64,000 nucleotides of DNA. Origin: Eximiradius sp. GTDB taxonomy: Bacteria; Bacteroidota; Ignavibacteria; Kapaibacteriales; UBA2268. The DNA is taken from NCBI GenBank assembly GCA_937127445.1, contig CAKZLY010000014.1, positions 253,001-317,000 of the forward strand. The letters run 5' to 3'. Below the pieces are notes generated by a model. It was not told the DNA's origin. It did no database searches and was given only the letters and a program-made list of their open reading frames with translations. Each line of letters opens with the position of its first letter. Within the stretch, counting starts at the first letter, position 1. This document shows, piece by piece, positions 10,458-20,056 of this stretch. The position numbers were made by a program, and so were the translations under genes.

Positions 10458-13400
10458 ATTTTGAACTCCATTTGTACGGCTCTCACGTGCTTGGGCAACC
10501 CTTTCAGCGGCAAGTGCGAATGTTTCGAGTCGTGCCTCGATTATTTGTGAATACACGTTCCCGTCTGTTTCAATTGTCAAAAACGGTATTCTCTCAATTC
10601 CATCGAAAATGCTTGCAAACGAAATATCCTGATTGCATTGCATTTTCGCCCGCAATTTCCCATCAATGTTCATCTCAGGTAGCCCTACTGCTTCTGTAAA
10701 TCGTGTAGGCATACAGGTAAATGGTCCGAAATTGATAATTCCGCAATATTTTTCAAGTCCGTCTTTGAGAGATATGCCCAGAGTTAGACCAGGTTCACCT
10801 TTGAATTCGTATGGCAGCAAGTGCCTGCTATGCTTCAAAATCGGTTCAATTTCTATACGATGAAACTTATAGTATCCACTTTTTTCGAGCGTCTTTTTGA
10901 TTCTTCTTTCGGCGTCGCGCATGAAGAAATTACGAATTTGCCGCTCGAACTTCTTCCGAAGCGATTTTTCGCTTTCGAGCAAGTCTATTTGCAGCAAATA
11001 ATCTACATAGAAAATCCATTCCGAAATATGAGCCGGAAGCAAAACAAATCCACGTTTCGCAAAATACTCGTTCAACCACTTATGGGCAAAATGGTCGCGT
11101 CTGACGTAAATTTCTCCAACAAATGCAATATAGCGCGATTTTTCTATTGGTATTCTTGCGGGAATTTTGTGCTTCAAAGCATACGCAAACTTTTCCAGAT
11201 GATTGTATATCTGCTCGGGGGCACTTTCGTAATCTTGAATTAATTTATCATACTCTTTATGGAAAATCTCTATTCCTTCGTCTGGGTTTTCAGCGTTAGC
11301 CAGAATAGCATTGCGAATATCTTCGATAACATCTGCAGCCAGAATTGCTTGAATGCCACGCAGAGCAAAATTTTCACCAAGCCCAGCAAAACCGTCCTCG
11401 TTCATTAGCACCATTTGTGCTATATTCTCTATACCACGTCGTTCAAGCAACTGACGTATATATACCGGATACTGTCCAAGTCGACAATTCCCAGCTCCTT
11501 GAACAGTGAAATATGCTATATTCCCCTGTCCATCCCAGTGATTTTCGATATAATCTACAAGCAAGCCTACCATAATAATAAGCGGCAGACATTCCTTGCC
11601 AGTGCAATTTGCCCGCCCGAGCTTCAATACTTCAGGTGTTGGTACATCCAATGCTTTTGCCCGAAAGCCTAATGTTCTCAATGCAGCAGCAAAAAATTTA
11701 GCCGAAAGCTCACCCATCGAGGGAATAAGTATTTCAACGCTTGGATCGTTCAGTGGCACAACTTGCCCCGAAGATGTAACAAAACGAGCAACAGGCTCGG
11801 CAAATTCAATTCGTGCTAAATTTATTGATTTTGAGTGAGAACTTTTATTTATTCGAAGATAGTTATTGATAATATCGATTGAAGCATCAATTCGTGTGTT
11901 TATCCCTGCATCGGCAGAATGACTATCGAGTTCGAGCGTTAGCGATGGTTTGTCCTTCATAATATCCCGAAACGAACTAATAATCATCGAGTCAGGTCCA
12001 CACGAGAAATTTGTTATATAAGTTGCAAATAGTTGTTTATGTTTTTTGATAAATTTGCCAACACGCAAAATTCTTTTGCCTGCTTCCCAGAACATATCAT
12101 CGTCGATTGTTTCCGCCGAACAATCGAATAAATCGAACGGCAAAACGTAAATTCCTCGCGACGCATACTTCTGCGGTATGCCCTTATTTGCAAAATCAGG
12201 AAATGAATTGTAGTGCCGACCTACAAGCACAACACCAAATTTATCAGGTGATTGCTCTATTTCTTTGAGCGCTTGCCTACCAAGCTCGTATGCTTCTTGC
12301 TGGCAGCGGTGTTGCATCTCAATTGCAAATTCAAGTGCCGAACGAATTTTTTCTTTGTCTGTTATGCCAATTTTTGCTGCAATATTGCAAAATTTATCTA
12401 ATTCCCGCTCGAAACCATTCGCAAAATTGAGGTTTTCAGTTAAAATCGGAATATTCTGCAATCTATCCTTGAACGCCTGCCGCAAAAAGAACGCCTCACC
12501 GCTTACAAATACGCAAGTACAATTGAAATCAAGCCTCTGCAGTTCTCTGTCGCCTGCGTTTATCTCGAAAACAGCTGGAAGAAATACGTAATTGGGGTTT
12601 TGATTTAGTAATTCTTCCATCAAACCAAGCGAAAGTTGCGCCGGAAAGCAAAACGATGAGATTTCTCGCTCGAAACCTCTTTTGTCTGGCTTTTCTGGGA
12701 TTATAACCCGAAAGCCTAATTGAGTAAAAAAGTTATAAAACAGTGGATAAAGCGAGTGCGTCAAAAACGAATTGTTAATTCCAATGGTTTTCGCATCTGG
12801 TAGCAAATCGCTTTCTGGTGCATACTTTTTAAAGAACAAATGATTTCGTAATGAAACATAGTCGAATTTTCGAATGTTTGCATCGCGTTTAAGATTGATT
12901 GAATAATACTTATCACAAGCGCCACCAAAAGGATAAGTGCGGTTCTCAATTTGTATTAAGTTTATTGTGCATTTTAGGTCGCATTTTTCTTTGCCACCAC
13001 GGCAGATGAATGGCTTTTTGTAGAATACTTCGCGATTTATGAGAACATCGAGATCGAATTTTTTCTCTTTGTATATTCCAAGATTTATTTTGTTCAACAC
13101 ATCGAGTGCCACACCAAGTGCCCCCATCAGTCCAGGTTCTGGCGGAACAATAATCTCTTTGCCTGTAATGGCAGCCATTGCAATTGGCACAGCACGGTTG
13201 TAGCAAACCCCACCTTGCATAAATATCTTGTTCCCCATCGGACGGTTACCTTTTACACGATTTGCGTAATTCATGCAAACAGAATAAACAAGCCCTGCTA
13301 CAATATTTTCACGCGATATTCCCTCTTGCTGTGCAGTTTTTATATCTGAACCGATGAAAGCAGCGCATTGGTCACTGAAATTAGGCGGATTATCCGCATT

Positions 13401-14762
13401 CATTGCCAATTGTTCAATCTCTCGGAGTGCTACTTTTAGGCTTTCGCTTGCTGCTTCTTCCAGAAACGACCCAGTTCCTGCCGAGCAGGCTTCATTCATT
13501 GCGTAATCGGCTGGAACTCGATTGACTATGTAAGTATATTTTGCGTCCTGACCGCCAATTTCAAAAATTGTATCGACACCCTCGTCGAAATGCACAGCCG
13601 CTGTCGAATGTGCGGTAATTTCGTTTATGACAGCTTCGGTTTCGGCGTGAAGTGCGGCAATGTGGCGTCCCGAACCGGTTGTGCCAATGCCAATGATTTG
13701 TATGCTACCGGGCAATTGCGTTCGAAGGTCGCGATAGCAATTCTTAGATGCTTCGATAGGATTGCCGTATGTGTATAGATAAGATTTAGCAAGTATTTCC
13801 TTTGTTTCAGCACTTAGTGCTACCGCTTTTGTAGTTGTCGAACCCACGTCCAGTCCAATGATGCAGCGTTCGCCTTCATTTGCCCGACGTATGCTGATTT
13901 TCTCGAACTTGACTTTGTCCGCATACTTCGCAATCGGTGGCAAAAACGCAAATGAACTTTCTTTGCTTTTGAAAATTTGCTCGTAATCAGCAATTGGCTC
14001 GACTTTGTTTTCGTAGGCGTATATTGCCGCACCAAATGCCTCGAAAACATCCGAAAAATCAGAAACTTCTGCATCTGGATACTTCTCTTGCAAAAATTTC
14101 ATCACAGCACTATTGCGAGTTACGCCACCAAGCAACAATACCCGCTCTATTTCATGTTTTTCGAGCAGTTCCTGAGCTTTTTCGGCAATCATTTGCGAAA
14201 GTCCTGATGCAACTTCCGCCTTTGGCACACCTTTGTTGAGTGCGTGAGTGCAATCAGACTTGCAGAAAACAGAGCAGCGTCCAGAAACACGAAAAGGTTG
14301 GGCATCTTGGGTTATTTCGTTTATCTCTTCGAGCGAAAGGTGCATTCGCTTTATTTGTTGCAGAAAAAATTCGCCTGTTCCTGAAGCACACTGGTTTTTT
14401 GTGATAATACCAGAGATTTTCCCATAATTGTCGAGAGTATAAACAAGGAAAGTTTCACTACCGAGCGAAGCAATCGCATCGAATTCTCCAGTCCCGTAAA
14501 GATAGTTATATGCAATTTCTGTTGCTTCCGGTTCTGATATATTGGTTGCATTGATAATCGAACGAAACTTCCTGCCAGTGAATGTAATAGGTGTTTTGTG
14601 AAGATTATATTTCTTATATAAGTGCTTGATTACTTCCTGTGGCTTTCCGTTATGAGGTTGCACTTCCCAATTATGAATGGCAAGCCCTTCCAAATTTGTT
14701 TGGCGGAGAATTGCTAATTTAACGCTCGAAGCACCTATACAAATTCCTGCTGCTAATTGCAT
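10416..14762 (-). CDS. Giant acyl-CoA dehydratase activase-related protein (two BadF/BcrA/HgdC ASKHA ATPase modules + DUF2229 + HgdB-like C-terminus)
   Basis: Two ASKHA modules (AAGICIGASSVKLAILR; CIIGLDVGSTTTKAVALS), each followed by NQCASGTGEFF / NEACSAGTGSFLEEAA segments; FeS-type Cys clusters; C-terminal NCTGKECLPLIIMVG. Confidence 0.9.
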   Translation of the reverse strand: MQLAAGICIGASSVKLAILRQTNLEGLAIHNWEVQPHNGKPQEVIKHLYKKYNLHKTPITFTGRKFRSIINATNISEPEATEIAYNYLYGTGEFDAIASLGSETFLVYTLDNYGKISGIITKNQCASGTGEFFLQQIKRMHLSLEEINEITQDAQPFRVSGRCSVFCKSDCTHALNKGVPKAEVASGLSQMIAEKAQELLEKHEIERVLLLGGVTRNSAVMKFLQEKYPDAEVSDFSDVFEAFGAAIYAYENKVEPIADYEQIFKSKESSFAFLPPIAKYADKVKFEKISIRRANEGERCIIGLDVGSTTTKAVALSAETKEILAKSYLYTYGNPIEASKNCYRDLRTQLPGSIQIIGIGTTGSGRHIAALHAETEAVINEITAHSTAAVHFDEGVDTIFEIGGQDAKYTYIVNRVPADYAMNEACSAGTGSFLEEAASESLKVALREIEQLAMNADNPPNFSDQCAAFIGSDIKTAQQEGISRENIVAGLVYSVCMNYANRVKGNRPMGNKIFMQGGVCYNRAVPIAMAAITGKEIIVPPEPGLMGALGVALDVLNKINLGIYKEKKFDLDVLINREVFYKKPFICRGGKEKCDLKCTINLIQIENRTYPFGGACDKYYSINLKRDANIRKFDYVSLRNHLFFKKYAPESDLLPDAKTIGINNSFLTHSLYPLFYNFFTQLGFRVIIPEKPDKRGFEREISSFCFPAQLSLGLMEELLNQNPNYVFLPAVFEINAGDRELQRLDFNCTCVFVSGEAFFLRQAFKDRLQNIPILTENLNFANGFERELDKFCNIAAKIGITDKEKIRSALEFAIEMQHRCQQEAYELGRQALKEIEQSPDKFGVVLVGRHYNSFPDFANKGIPQKYASRGIYVLPFDLFDCSAETIDDDMFWEAGKRILRVGKFIKKHKQLFATYITNFSCGPDSMIISSFRDIMKDKPSLTLELDSHSADAGINTRIDASIDIINNYLRINKSSHSKSINLARIEFAEPVARFVTSSGQVVPLNDPSVEILIPSMGELSAKFFAAALRTLGFRAKALDVPTPEVLKLGRANCTGKECLPLIIMVGLLVDYIENHWDGQGNIAYFTVQGAGNCRLGQYPVYIRQLLERRGIENIAQMVLMNEDGFAGLGENFALRGIQAILAADVIEDIRNAILANAENPDEGIEIFHKEYDKLIQDYESAPEQIYNHLEKFAYALKHKIPARIPIEKSRYIAFVGEIYVRRDHFAHKWLNEYFAKRGFVLLPAHISEWIFYVDYLLQIDLLESEKSLRKKFERQIRNFFMRDAERRIKKTLEKSGYYKFHRIEIEPILKHSRHLLPYEFKGEPGLTLGISLKDGLEKYCGIINFGPFTCMPTRFTEAVGLPEMNIDGKLRAKMQCNQDISFASIFDGIERIPFLTIETDGNVYSQIIEARLETFALAAERVAQARESRTNGVQNLSFRQRVSKFFND

Positions 14763-14950
14763 CTAACACCATTTTTATATTCCTCTTTTACAAAATTAAA
14801 AATAAATCATTATAATTTACATTTAATTATTTCTAAATTATTCAAAATATGCGCTGTTGTAAGTTGTTAGAATACAGCGACTTACCTGTTGTGAATTTTT
14901 GGCAAGAAATTTGATAAATCAATTGTTGATAAATACGGAGCGAAATTAAA

Positions 14951-16906
14951 TTGAATTTCGACGAAAAAAAATACTTTTTGCGAACGCTTCTTAAAGCAAA
15001 TTTTGGGAGCATCACCCTCTTCGGAATTATTGTTGCAATTGGGATTTATGCTCTTTCGAGCAGTTTGCCAACCGAGCAAAGTCCCGAGCAGAAGAAAGTT
15101 TCGCAACAAATTAGTAAAACAACAGACTTGCTTTGCAAATACATAGAACAAAATGTTTCTGTTAATTTCGAAAGAGCTGCTTATGCTATTGACGAAAATT
15201 TGAAATTTGGTCCTGGCTGGCGACTCCTTCCTGATGTCCCATTTGAAAAAATGTATTACGAAAGCATACCTTCTCTATACTTCGGTAATATTAATTTAAG
15301 CAGGAACGAAAGAAATAAAATACATCCTTTTCTGCAATTCTTGAAATCAGTTTCAGGCAGCGATATTCTCTTATTCCAGAGAATTAGCGAAAGCGGCGAC
15401 ATGTTTCTCATTAATCACACCTTCTACTATCTTCCTGATAATTTTAAACTTAATTTGATTAGCCCCGGGAAAAATCAATCGGTTGCATTACTAATCGAAA
15501 AAATATTCAAAGGTCAAAGTTTCACCATTTTGCAAAACATTAACGATAACATTTATTCTGTCACCTTTCGCCGACTAATCAACCGACAGGGCAAAATTAT
15601 CGGAATGATGGGTATTCTCAGCAAACTTTCGGGCATAATCGATTTCAACATATCAAAGCTAAATTATAATATCGCTTATTATGATGCCTTCTCTAAAAAT
15701 GTTCTTCTTTCGGTCGGGGCAATGCCTCGCAAAAGCACTTTAGCCTGGGCTGATAGCTTGCACCTGAACAACATAGATTCCCAGAATTGCGACTATGATT
15801 GGGGTCGTTCAACTATTTATTCAAGTAAATTGAACTTGTTAGTATTGATTGATTTCCCACAGCAACCCAAAATTATGTCTTCGGGTTTGCGAGTAAATGG
15901 ACTGAAATTGGTTCTTGCTGTTGCTATCCTTGTTGCGGTGTTGCTTGTCTTCTATTCTGTGCGCGTTTCAGACAATTTTGCCAAAAAATTGAACGAAAAA
16001 GAACAGAACTTTCTGAAATTACTTAACTACGTTGCCGAAGGTAAAAGCCGTGAATTTGAAAATGAAGTTATCGAAAAATCATTCAAAGGTGAAATTGCAA
16101 AGGATGAATTAATTAAATCATTAAATAAAATAAATAAAACTATTTACGATTTGCAACAAGATAAATTTGATTTGCAAGATTTCATTGAAATTAAAATTAA
16201 TCGTTTGATCGCCGTAATCGATAAAATTGGGCAACTGAAGGAAAATGCTGAACTTGCCTTCGAAAACTTAATTGAGAAAACTACCGGCTTGACTGTCAAA
16301 ATTACCCAACTTGCAACCACTGCACAGGAACTTTCACGATGGGAAACACCCACGGAAATTTCTTCCAAATTCAACAACAATTCGGCAAAAGAAAAAATTA
16401 AGCAAAAAGCAATTATCATTCGCACCAAAGCAAAACTTTTAACAGATAAACTTGATAAAATCTTTGCAGAACTGAACGCTCTGAAAAAAATATCAGACCA
16501 TACATACCTTATCGCAGTAAATTCTTCCATCTTTGCCGAAAGGGTAAGTTCAAGCAAAATGGAATTATTGTCTACCGAAATCAAAAAAATATCCGAAAAT
16601 CTTCTCAACACACAAGACCAGCTCTATTACCTTGCTACCGAAGCACGAAATGCAATTTATGCTTGTAGCAACGACCTGGAAACTATTGAAATAGTTTTGG
16701 AAAACACTCCAACCCAATCTGATATCGCCAAAATGCTGCTTGAGTACTCAAAATTCAACGAACGCCTTGCTTCTATTTCAACTAAATTTAATTATGTGGT
16801 CGACGAATTTCGCAACATCCTGAAAAATACGGAAACAGCAAAAAGCAACCTTTCAAAACTCGGTGGAATTATTGAAGATTTGATTGATATTTCAGAGAAA
16901 ATATAA
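14951..16906 (+). CDS. Membrane chemoreceptor-like protein with extracytoplasmic sensor region and degenerate MCP signalling hairpin
   Basis: Two TM segments (TLFGIIVAIGIYALSS; GLKLVLAVAILVAVLLVFYSV) flank about 280 aa extracytoplasmic region; cytoplasmic helical region contains LKKISDHTYLIAVNSSIFAERVSSSKMELLSTEIKKIS, alignable by eye to the MCP tip IxxIAxQTNLLALNAAIEAARAG. TTG start. Directly followed by cheW- and cheA-like genes. Confidence 0.7.
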   Translation: MNFDEKKYFLRTLLKANFGSITLFGIIVAIGIYALSSSLPTEQSPEQKKVSQQISKTTDLLCKYIEQNVSVNFERAAYAIDENLKFGPGWRLLPDVPFEKMYYESIPSLYFGNINLSRNERNKIHPFLQFLKSVSGSDILLFQRISESGDMFLINHTFYYLPDNFKLNLISPGKNQSVALLIEKIFKGQSFTILQNINDNIYSVTFRRLINRQGKIIGMMGILSKLSGIIDFNISKLNYNIAYYDAFSKNVLLSVGAMPRKSTLAWADSLHLNNIDSQNCDYDWGRSTIYSSKLNLLVLIDFPQQPKIMSSGLRVNGLKLVLAVAILVAVLLVFYSVRVSDNFAKKLNEKEQNFLKLLNYVAEGKSREFENEVIEKSFKGEIAKDELIKSLNKINKTIYDLQQDKFDLQDFIEIKINRLIAVIDKIGQLKENAELAFENLIEKTTGLTVKITQLATTAQELSRWETPTEISSKFNNNSAKEKIKQKAIIIRTKAKLLTDKLDKIFAELNALKKISDHTYLIAVNSSIFAERVSSSKMELLSTEIKKISENLLNTQDQLYYLATEARNAIYACSNDLETIEIVLENTPTQSDIAKMLLEYSKFNERLASISTKFNYVVDEFRNILKNTETAKSNLSKLGGIIEDLIDISEKI

Positions 16907-17430
16907 TGGCGGTCCGTAAGATTAAATATTATAAAAGAAAATTTTCAGATAATGACTTTTTCAAGTCTGACTCGTCTTCAAATAAGAATTTCGAACAATC
17001 TCATTTAAGTAGTATAAATAGAAAACTTATTTTATTGCCTTTCAAAATTGGCAATATTAACTTTGTTGCTAATAGTAAGTTTGTTGAAATAGTAATTCCA
17101 AATCGAGAGAAATACACAAATAAAGATTTTCCTAAATGGATTTCAGGACTTATTGCCTACGAAGGATCTATCTTACCGATAGTTGATTTACAGCAACTGG
17201 GTAATTTCCAGAACAACAGCGAGAATTTCTGTACAATAATTTTCAACGACGGTGATTTTCGATTTGGGATAGAAGTGGACTTTGTTCGTTTTCCGTTTGC
17301 TCTCAATACGTCCTCAAAAATTGACGGTTCATTGCACGGCAGCCTTAAAATTCAGCAAAGAGATTACTATTTTCTAAATATCGAAATGATATTTGAATTA
17401 ATTAGAGAACTCGAATTTGAGCAATATTGA
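16906..17430 (+). CDS. CheW-like coupling protein
   Basis: LILLPFKIGNINFVANSKFVEIVIPN ... KWISGLIAYEGSILPIVDLQQLG ... IIFNDGDFRFGIEVDFV is a typical CheW pattern. Confidence 0.8.
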   Translation: MAVRKIKYYKRKFSDNDFFKSDSSSNKNFEQSHLSSINRKLILLPFKIGNINFVANSKFVEIVIPNREKYTNKDFPKWISGLIAYEGSILPIVDLQQLGNFQNNSENFCTIIFNDGDFRFGIEVDFVRFPFALNTSSKIDGSLHGSLKIQQRDYYFLNIEMIFELIRELEFEQY

Positions 17431-19495
17431 GCAAAATATTGAATATCTTAAGGAAACTTGCCGCCGTCATTGCGATATAATCGAGACTTGCTTGCTCGAT
17501 TACGAAAAATATCGAATTTCGGAACTATTGGCAAACACTGCCAATTCTATTAATCAAATCAGGCTTTCCGCAAAGAAATTGTCGGTTAATAATGCTGTTC
17601 TTATTGCTGATGTGATGCTTAAAGTAATTTCACTCGCAAAAGAAAAACGATTAGATTTGTTCCCGAACGATATTGATGTGATATTACGTGCAAATGATTT
17701 CTACTATTCAATTATACAATTTTCCGCTTACGAAATTCTTGAATTGCTTAATTCGGAATTCGCAATTATCAATGAAATTACTGCTGATTTGCAATCAATT
17801 GCAGCACCACATAGAATAAAAAAAGTTCAACCAACAAAAACAAAACCCGAAACAGCTACCGACGAACTTCAAAGCAAAGGTATTTTGCTCGAAAAATTTA
17901 AGTACGCGATCGCCCGTTCTGTTAGCACTATCGAGCAAGTTTTGGAACAATCTGAAAATCAAAAAGAAGCAATAGATGTTGTTCCAATTTCACAGGCTTT
18001 GAACACTATCAAAGGTGCTGCAATAAGTGCGGGCGTATCGAAAGCCTTCGACCTTGCTGACGCTATGGGTGATTTTATTCGCTTCCTTGCCGAACACAAT
18101 GTCCCGATTAATCCATATCAGATGGATTTATTATTGAACTGCAATCGATTGTTCAAGGGAATTGCCGCAACAAGTGCCATAGCAATCATAGACAAAATCA
18201 AGGATTATAGCGATTATATAGACACTTATTCTGATTTTCTGCGCTCCTTCCTTACCGAACAGGAACAATTGAAACCAACACCTTCTGCTAAATTAGCAAG
18301 CGACGAAATTATTCCGTTCTTAAGCTCGGATAGTGATGTTTTTTCCGATAATAAACTCTATTATTTTGGTTACAAGTCGTCTCAGCTCAATGATTATTCC
18401 AAATATAATCGTTTGCTCGATGCTACTATCAATATAATTTCAAACCTTGCTCCAATTGCTAATTCTATTAACAACCTCAAATCTTTGAAATCGCTCATTC
18501 GACAAATCCAGCTCGATAATAATAATATCTTGTATAATATTACAAATACAGAGGCTCTTACCGAAATTGCAACGAACAATGCGAAAAAACTTGATGAAAT
18601 TATTTCACAACTGGATTCTCATTCTACTACAGCAGACGAGTATCTACAAAATATAAAAAGTCGAATTAATACAATCTATAATGGTCTTTATAATTTTCGT
18701 TCAGTTGCTTTTGGCGACTTAGTTCGTGGATATAATGAACTTGCAAATGACTTAGCAAACTATGCAAACAAAAAAGTTAGCCTCAAAATTTCAGGCAGAT
18801 TTGTCCGAATCGGTTCAGAATTGTACACTTTGCTCGAAATCCTTCTCCCGCAATTGCTCCGCGATATAATCATACACAATATCGAGCCACCTAATTTGCG
18901 AAATGAAAAGCCCGAAATAGCTGAAATATCACTTTCTGCTCGTACTTTGAGCGGAAAACTTATTATTGAGATTATTGATGATGGCAAAGGTGAAAATGCT
19001 TCATCTATTGCTTTGCGTTCCGAAGGCTTATTCAATTTGATAAACAATAACAACGGTCGTGTTGATATTAACTCTGAACCCAATTCCGGCACAAAACTTA
19101 CTATTTCATTCAATATGAATTATGTATTGCTGAAATCTCTTGTTTTCGAGGTTGCAAGCAATCTCTATGCAGTGCCACTGCTTAATTGCGAAGCTCTTAT
19201 AGATGAAAAAACTTTTTGCAAGCAGTTCCACGACGCCAAATCAATTGATATGCGAGAAGTTTTAAATATTGAAGCCGAATACATTAGCAAAAATAAACCC
19301 GTTCTTTTGGTGAACGACTTTAATATCAATATTGCTCTGATTTTCGACAAATTCGTCGGTGAGGCAGAACTTGTCCCCGCTCCCACGAATAAACTACTCA
19401 GTGTAACCCAGTTTGTTGCAGCCTCGTCAGTTTACAACAACAAGCCTGTAATGATAATCGATGTGCAGAAGTTACTTAATATGTTCATGAATTAA
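17417..19495 (+). CDS. CheA-like protein, predicted pseudokinase (two degenerate Hpt-like regions, P3-like, eroded HATPase, C-terminal CheW-like domain)
   Basis: ALNTIKGAAISAG matches the Hpt AHTIKG pattern but with Asn for His; FRSVAFGDLVRGYNELANDLANYANKKVSLKISGRFVRIGSELYTLLEILLPQLLRDIIIHNIE matches CheA P3/N-box; EIIDDGKGENASS matches G1; GRVDINSEPNSGTKLTISF matches the HATPase end; C-terminal CheW-like region. Confidence 0.75.
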   Translation: MSNIEQNIEYLKETCRRHCDIIETCLLDYEKYRISELLANTANSINQIRLSAKKLSVNNAVLIADVMLKVISLAKEKRLDLFPNDIDVILRANDFYYSIIQFSAYEILELLNSEFAIINEITADLQSIAAPHRIKKVQPTKTKPETATDELQSKGILLEKFKYAIARSVSTIEQVLEQSENQKEAIDVVPISQALNTIKGAAISAGVSKAFDLADAMGDFIRFLAEHNVPINPYQMDLLLNCNRLFKGIAATSAIAIIDKIKDYSDYIDTYSDFLRSFLTEQEQLKPTPSAKLASDEIIPFLSSDSDVFSDNKLYYFGYKSSQLNDYSKYNRLLDATINIISNLAPIANSINNLKSLKSLIRQIQLDNNNILYNITNTEALTEIATNNAKKLDEIISQLDSHSTTADEYLQNIKSRINTIYNGLYNFRSVAFGDLVRGYNELANDLANYANKKVSLKISGRFVRIGSELYTLLEILLPQLLRDIIIHNIEPPNLRNEKPEIAEISLSARTLSGKLIIEIIDDGKGENASSIALRSEGLFNLINNNNGRVDINSEPNSGTKLTISFNMNYVLLKSLVFEVASNLYAVPLLNCEALIDEKTFCKQFHDAKSIDMREVLNIEAEYISKNKPVLLVNDFNINIALIFDKFVGEAELVPAPTNKLLSVTQFVAASSVYNNKPVMIIDVQKLLNMFMN

Positions 19496-20056
19496 AGTAA
19501 TAATCGACTTTAACCCATCTGAATAAGCAATTACTCCATCTTTGTGCCCACTTAATGCAAAAATACCTGCGTTACCAGTAATTCCAGAAACGTATTCTTT
19601 CGCTTCTAACGCTATTTCTACGGTCCCATATTCTGATAAACCGTTAGTCTTAGCTCCATTAATGATTAATTTATTCCAAATTTCATTATTATGCAAGTGA
19701 GAAACAAACTTTGTATTTGGTTTCGCTTCATAAATTGCAATGTGGGTAATAGTTTCCGACGATGGAGGACGCAATCCGCTATAAACTAATGTATTTTTCA
19801 AAATATCGTAATCGTGAATTATTGAGTAATCGCTACAATTGAGAATTGCATTGCCACCAGTCTGCGAGCCGGTAACTATGATCTTATTATCCCACTTCTT
19901 GCTAACGTTACCATAGCCAGTCCCATCTGGTAGCATTCCAATTAAGTTGTTTATCTTTAAATCATTTCGCAAAACTTGCAAATCAACAATTTGTATTGCT
20001 TCGGGATATTCATTCCCAATGCAAATTGTATTGTATTTGATATATCCTTCGATCAT
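19472..20056 (-). CDS. Class II aldolase/adducin-family protein
   Basis: GYGNVSKKW, RPPSSETITHIAIYEAKPNTKFVSHLHNNEIW, FALSGHKDGVIAYS fit the class II aldolase metal-binding layout. Confidence 0.8.
   Translation of the reverse strand: MIEGYIKYNTICIGNEYPEAIQIVDLQVLRNDLKINNLIGMLPDGTGYGNVSKKWDNKIIVTGSQTGGNAILNCSDYSIIHDYDILKNTLVYSGLRPPSSETITHIAIYEAKPNTKFVSHLHNNEIWNKLIINGAKTNGLSEYGTVEIALEAKEYVSGITGNAGIFALSGHKDGVIAYSDGLKSIITLIHEHIK

Noticed and set aside
16144-16611. 155-aa minus-strand ORF
   Set aside because: Antisense to the chemoreceptor-like coiled-coil region; low-complexity shadow frame.
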